A stretch of DNA of 7,875 nt. Source: Spirochaeta sp. (GTDB lineage: Bacteria > Spirochaetota > Spirochaetia > DSM-27196 > Alkalispirochaetaceae). The DNA is taken from assembly GCA_007117185.1 (NCBI GenBank), contig SKHA01000027.1:1-7875 (forward strand). Reading direction: 5' to 3'. This document shows, piece after piece, positions 5,618 through 7,875 of this stretch. Positions within the stretch are counted from its first letter, which is position 1. Each line of letters opens with the position of its first letter. A model generated the notes under the pieces. The model saw only the letters and a list, made by a program, of their open reading frames with translations, ran no database searches and was not told where the DNA came from. Both the position numbers and the translations under genes were made by a program.

Positions 5618-5642
5618 CGCCCGCTCCCGACGGAGACGGGCG
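5618..5642. terminator. GC-rich hairpin between convergent operons, possible bidirectional terminator
   Basis: CGCCCG-CTCC pairs with GGAG-A-CGGGCG: ten GC-rich base pairs, a CGAC loop and one bulged A. The minus-strand exit is TTCCTTTC, a weak U-tract; the plus-strand exit ATTCGCTT is weaker still. The position in the convergent gap suits termination of the lipoprotein and permease transcripts. Confidence 0.5.
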
Positions 5643-5691
5643 ATTCGCTTCAGGAGTAGTTGTCAACCGCACGGACGATTCCGCCGTCTGT

Positions 5692-7173
5692 CTACTCTAT
5701 TCCCGGGTCACCTCCACCACCGCCGGGGAACAGCATGAAATTAAGCCCGCTCACATCAATCGGGACCCTCAAGGGCCTCTCGGTAAAGACGAACTCGAAC
5801 TTCGTGGGAGTAAAGAACCCCTCCACGTCTGCACCAGCGATATACATCTCCTCATTCGACCCCTCAAGTTCCGGGTAGCGATACACAAGGACGTAAATCT
5901 CATAGCTCGATCCGAGAGTACCGAACCACGGCAGAGGCATCCCACCGCCGTTCTCGTCGTCGCCGTTCTGGTCGCCACCGCCAAAAAAGTCTACGAACAG
6001 GCCAAGCGAGGCGTTGCCGTCGAAATAGAAATCGTTGAGCTCGACCCCCACGGCGCCCTGGGCAAACGGCTCCGCACCGTCCTGAAGCTCTCCGAACTCG
6101 TTAAAGACGTTCCATCCGGCCGGGAAAACTGCGGCGGATACGTACCACTCGTCCGTGGGAACGGCGATAGGCTCACCGTCAGCGTCCAGCAAGGACGTCT
6201 CGCCCTTCGGAGACAGTATGCCGCTCAAATCCACGATGACACCGGATTCCGATGCGATCAGGTAGTTGAATCCCTGGTACTCTGTTACGGAGGGATTGTA
6301 CAGTGAAACCGCTCCAAAATAGTCCGGAGAGTAGATGTATGCCTGACCGATGAATGGCACGAAGTCGCCAAAGCCGTCCAGTGTTCCGGGCACCCACATA
6401 TCGAGGTGGTTTTGCAGCATCACCAGAACATTGTGCGTCCCTTCCACCTGCCACGGGCGAGGCAGACCCCACTCCCGCATCAACACTTCTCCCAAACCTT
6501 CTTCGTTGACTGCTCCCTCACCGCCGGCGATGAAAACCCTGCTGACGATCGAATCCAGGGCACGCCAGGAAAAACCGCTCGCGATGTAGGGATTAATGAT
6601 ATCGTCGTGGATGTCGAACCCGTCACCAACTATTCCAACCATAACGCTCTCGTATCCAGAGGGAATGTTGTTGACCTGAATCTCAGTACTCAGATTCGCG
6701 TAACTGCTGGTCGCAATGGTCACAGAGTTACTGCCGGTCACGATCGTCCGCGTCGTCTCTCCGTAGTACAGGTATTCCGAGGAATCGGTGTCCCACGTAT
6801 ACACCCGGGCAACGACAATGAACGTCAACGAGCCGGTCTCCAGCCTCAAGTTGGCGCTGTAGCCAACGACATTGCTACTACCATCAAGAACCGGTTCCAG
6901 ATTGGACTCAGCGATTCGACGTCCGGCACTGTTGTATACCATCACATCCACCCAGAAATCCTGTGTTTCCTGATCGAACTCCGGTGGATTAAAAATGGAC
7001 GACGCGCCGATCCCGGCCCCGATCGCCGCATCGATGGCAACCATGGCTGTCTGCCCACCGGTATCCAACTCGTCAACTGCCGCGTTGTTGTTGTCGCCGA
7101 ACGGATCCATGCAGCCCATCAGGATGACGACAACAAGTGTGAAAATAACGCTTCCAGCGATATTCTTTTTCAT
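5692..7173 (-). CDS. Putative lipoprotein of unrecognised family
   Basis: I do not recognise a family. From the ATG at 7173 (5 bases after GGAGG) the product has 493 residues; an ATG four codons upstream would place that ribosome site inside the gene. The N-terminus MKKNIAGSVIFTLVVVILMGC is a lipoprotein signal peptide with lipobox L-M-G-C, making Cys21 the lipidated residue. The mature protein is acidic, nearly lysine-free and rich in Gly, Asp, Val, Tyr and Phe. Alternating patterns such as LTFIVVARVYTW and SYEIYVLVYRYPEL suggest beta-sandwich or other extracytoplasmic beta folds. Apparent linkers are an Asp/Asn-rich stretch after the lipobox, DQNGDDENGGG near residue 415, and a C-terminal run of five glycines. 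It starts 12 bases after the upstream lipoprotein stop, so the two are co-transcribed and may form one envelope complex. An anchored outer membrane or periplasmic role is inferred; no catalytic motif is seen. Confidence 0.88.
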   Translation of the reverse strand: MKKNIAGSVIFTLVVVILMGCMDPFGDNNNAAVDELDTGGQTAMVAIDAAIGAGIGASSIFNPPEFDQETQDFWVDVMVYNSAGRRIAESNLEPVLDGSSNVVGYSANLRLETGSLTFIVVARVYTWDTDSSEYLYYGETTRTIVTGSNSVTIATSSYANLSTEIQVNNIPSGYESVMVGIVGDGFDIHDDIINPYIASGFSWRALDSIVSRVFIAGGEGAVNEEGLGEVLMREWGLPRPWQVEGTHNVLVMLQNHLDMWVPGTLDGFGDFVPFIGQAYIYSPDYFGAVSLYNPSVTEYQGFNYLIASESGVIVDLSGILSPKGETSLLDADGEPIAVPTDEWYVSAAVFPAGWNVFNEFGELQDGAEPFAQGAVGVELNDFYFDGNASLGLFVDFFGGGDQNGDDENGGGMPLPWFGTLGSSYEIYVLVYRYPELEGSNEEMYIAGADVEGFFTPTKFEFVFTERPLRVPIDVSGLNFMLFPGGGGGDPGIE

Positions 7174-7185
7174 CTCTGCCTCCAT

Positions 7186-7824
7186 TTATTGATCTACCTC
7201 GAACTCTACATCTCCGCCGCCGTCTCCAACGACGATATCGACGTCTTCGCTCCCGTCGCCAACGCCTACAGCGACATCCTCACTCCCGTCGCCAACGACG
7301 ATCTCGGCCTCTCCGTAACCGTCACCCACAACGATCTCAACATCCTGACTGTCATCGCCGACGAGAATGCCTGTCGGTTCGGAATCATCACCGGCGGCTA
7401 CATCAACTGAACCGGTAACCTCGCCAACCAGGATATCCACGTTGGCAACAGTGGAAGACCACCGTGCGTAGAGCACCACGTCCGCTCCCCCAATGATGAA
7501 CGTACTTCCTGGATTGCGTGTCGTTCCGCTCCCATCGCTGGCGGTGTTCCAGGCGACGAAGCCGTAATCGGGTCGGGCCATCTGCCCATGGCCGAGGACA
7601 GTCACCTCCTGCAGTTCGGCGTAGAGCGTGTTGTCCACCGGTACGGTATCGGAGTCTACGTCGCTGTGATTCCCGTCGTACGTGACGGTAAACTCAGGCG
7701 TGCCGATTCCGCCGCCTCCGCCACTGCCACCGCTGCCTCCGCCGCCTCCGCCGCCGCCACCGCAGGCGTTAAGAATCAACCCAGCGAGTAACAACGGCGT
7801 GAGGACAATGCTCGAATACTTCAT
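7186..7824 (-). CDS. Lipoprotein with InlB/Flg_new-like domain and 11-residue C-terminal repeats
   Basis: This 212-residue lipoprotein has a signal peptide MKYSSIVLTPLLLAGLILNAC with lipobox L-N-A-C, lipidated at Cys21. An 18-residue Gly/Ser spacer follows (22-39). Residues 44-122 (FTVTYDGNHSD...YGFVAWNT...GSGTTRNPGSTF...LYARW) resemble the InlB B-repeat/Listeria-Bacteroides repeat (Flg_new) domain, found in bacterial surface proteins. Residues 128-212 are seven complete and one partial 11-residue repeats of the type D-V-x-I-V-V-G-D-G-S-E. The alternating hydrophobics and G-D turns suggest a beta-solenoid or stacked-strand tail, very acidic and possibly cation-binding. Translation starts 6 bases after AAGGAGG. 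It is the first gene of a two-lipoprotein unit. Surface display, adhesion or binding of another envelope component is plausible but inferred. No promoter was recognisable in the 51 bases before it. Confidence 0.87.
   Translation of the reverse strand: MKYSSIVLTPLLLAGLILNACGGGGGGGGGSGGSGGGGGIGTPEFTVTYDGNHSDVDSDTVPVDNTLYAELQEVTVLGHGQMARPDYGFVAWNTASDGSGTTRNPGSTFIIGGADVVLYARWSSTVANVDILVGEVTGSVDVAAGDDSEPTGILVGDDSQDVEIVVGDGYGEAEIVVGDGSEDVAVGVGDGSEDVDIVVGDGGGDVEFEVDQ
7189..7443 (-). repeat. Degenerate 33-bp tandem repeats encoding undecapeptides
   Basis: Seven 33-base units followed by 24 bases of an eighth encode, from the 5' end: NVDILVGEVTG, SVDVAAGDDSE, PTGILVGDDSQ, DVEIVVGDGYG, EAEIVVGDGSE, DVAVGVGDGSE, DVDIVVGDGGG and DVEFEVDQ. 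Period and frame are kept without a break. The first three units have diverged most and the later ones are closest to each other, suggesting expansion toward the C-terminus. Confidence 0.9.
7709..7761 (-). repeat. Poly-Gly/Ser low-complexity tract after the lipobox
   Basis: GGN triplets with two serine codons encode residues 22-39 (nine Gly, Ser, two Gly, Ser, five Gly). This is a flexible tether between the lipid anchor and the folded domain, and such tracts can change length by slippage. Confidence 0.85.
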
Positions 7825-7875
7825 TCAGCACCTCCTTGCATCTCGAATAGGGTAACTTCGACAGGATCGGAGCCA

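Noticed and set aside
5608..6306. 232-residue plus-strand open frame after the permease
   Set aside because: It starts inside the hairpin region and is antisense to the C-terminal half of the 493-residue lipoprotein, with no ribosome site or domain recognised.
6406..7410. 334-residue plus-strand open frame opposite the lipoproteins
   Set aside because: It crosses the boundary between two lipoprotein genes that each have a signal peptide, lipobox and ribosome site. Its own product shows no recognisable features.
7189..7443. CRISPR-like periodicity
   Set aside because: The 33-base period is continuous and in frame, with degenerate units and no unique spacers, so it is a protein repeat.

Overview
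The window has high GC and looks like part of a bacterial chromosome. Nothing in it fixes the species. The two lipoproteins at the right end (short signal peptides, permissive lipoboxes, glycine-rich linkers, one InlB-type repeat domain) resemble the lipoprotein-rich genomes of free-living spirochaetes. That placement is a tentative inference; another Gram-negative lineage is possible. The TolC-type outer membrane factor does show that the cell has an outer membrane.

Left block (1-2664, minus strand): three tightly coupled genes of a tripartite efflux pump. Transcription runs from the outer membrane channel (TolC/OEP family) to the periplasmic adaptor (HlyD/MacA-like) to an ABC ATPase (MacB/LolD-like), which is cut off by the window edge. 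Adjacent genes overlap at ATGA and TAATG junctions.

Middle block (2758-5500): a metal or metalloid-type ArsR repressor on the minus strand faces three plus-strand genes of the ArsP_1/DUF318 permease superfamily. Two are half-size, cysteine-free permeases coupled by a GTGA overlap. The third is full-length and carries a C-S-C motif in a membrane segment. A 16-bp operator-like element overlaps the arsR promoter and recurs, as a near-perfect palindrome centred on the -10 box, in a strong promoter before the full-length permease. The block therefore reads as a self-contained, ArsR-controlled transport regulon. The likely inducer is a thiophilic metal(loid) or organometalloid; the real substrate cannot be read from the sequence.

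Between arsR and the pump genes is a stretch whose minus-strand RNA would be extremely C-rich and G-poor, like a Rho loading site. It may separate, or conditionally join, the repressor and the pump operon.

Right block (5692-7824, minus strand): two lipoprotein genes in tandem. The first carries a poly-Gly linker, an InlB/Flg_new-like domain and seven and a half 11-residue repeats. The second is a 493-residue lipoprotein of unrecognised family. The permeases and lipoproteins converge on a 191-bp gap that holds two hairpins.

The best candidates for something undescribed are the paired half-permeases with opposite predicted membrane topology under the ArsR switch, and the undecapeptide-repeat lipoprotein with its unknown partner. 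No RNA genes, mobile elements or CRISPR arrays were seen.
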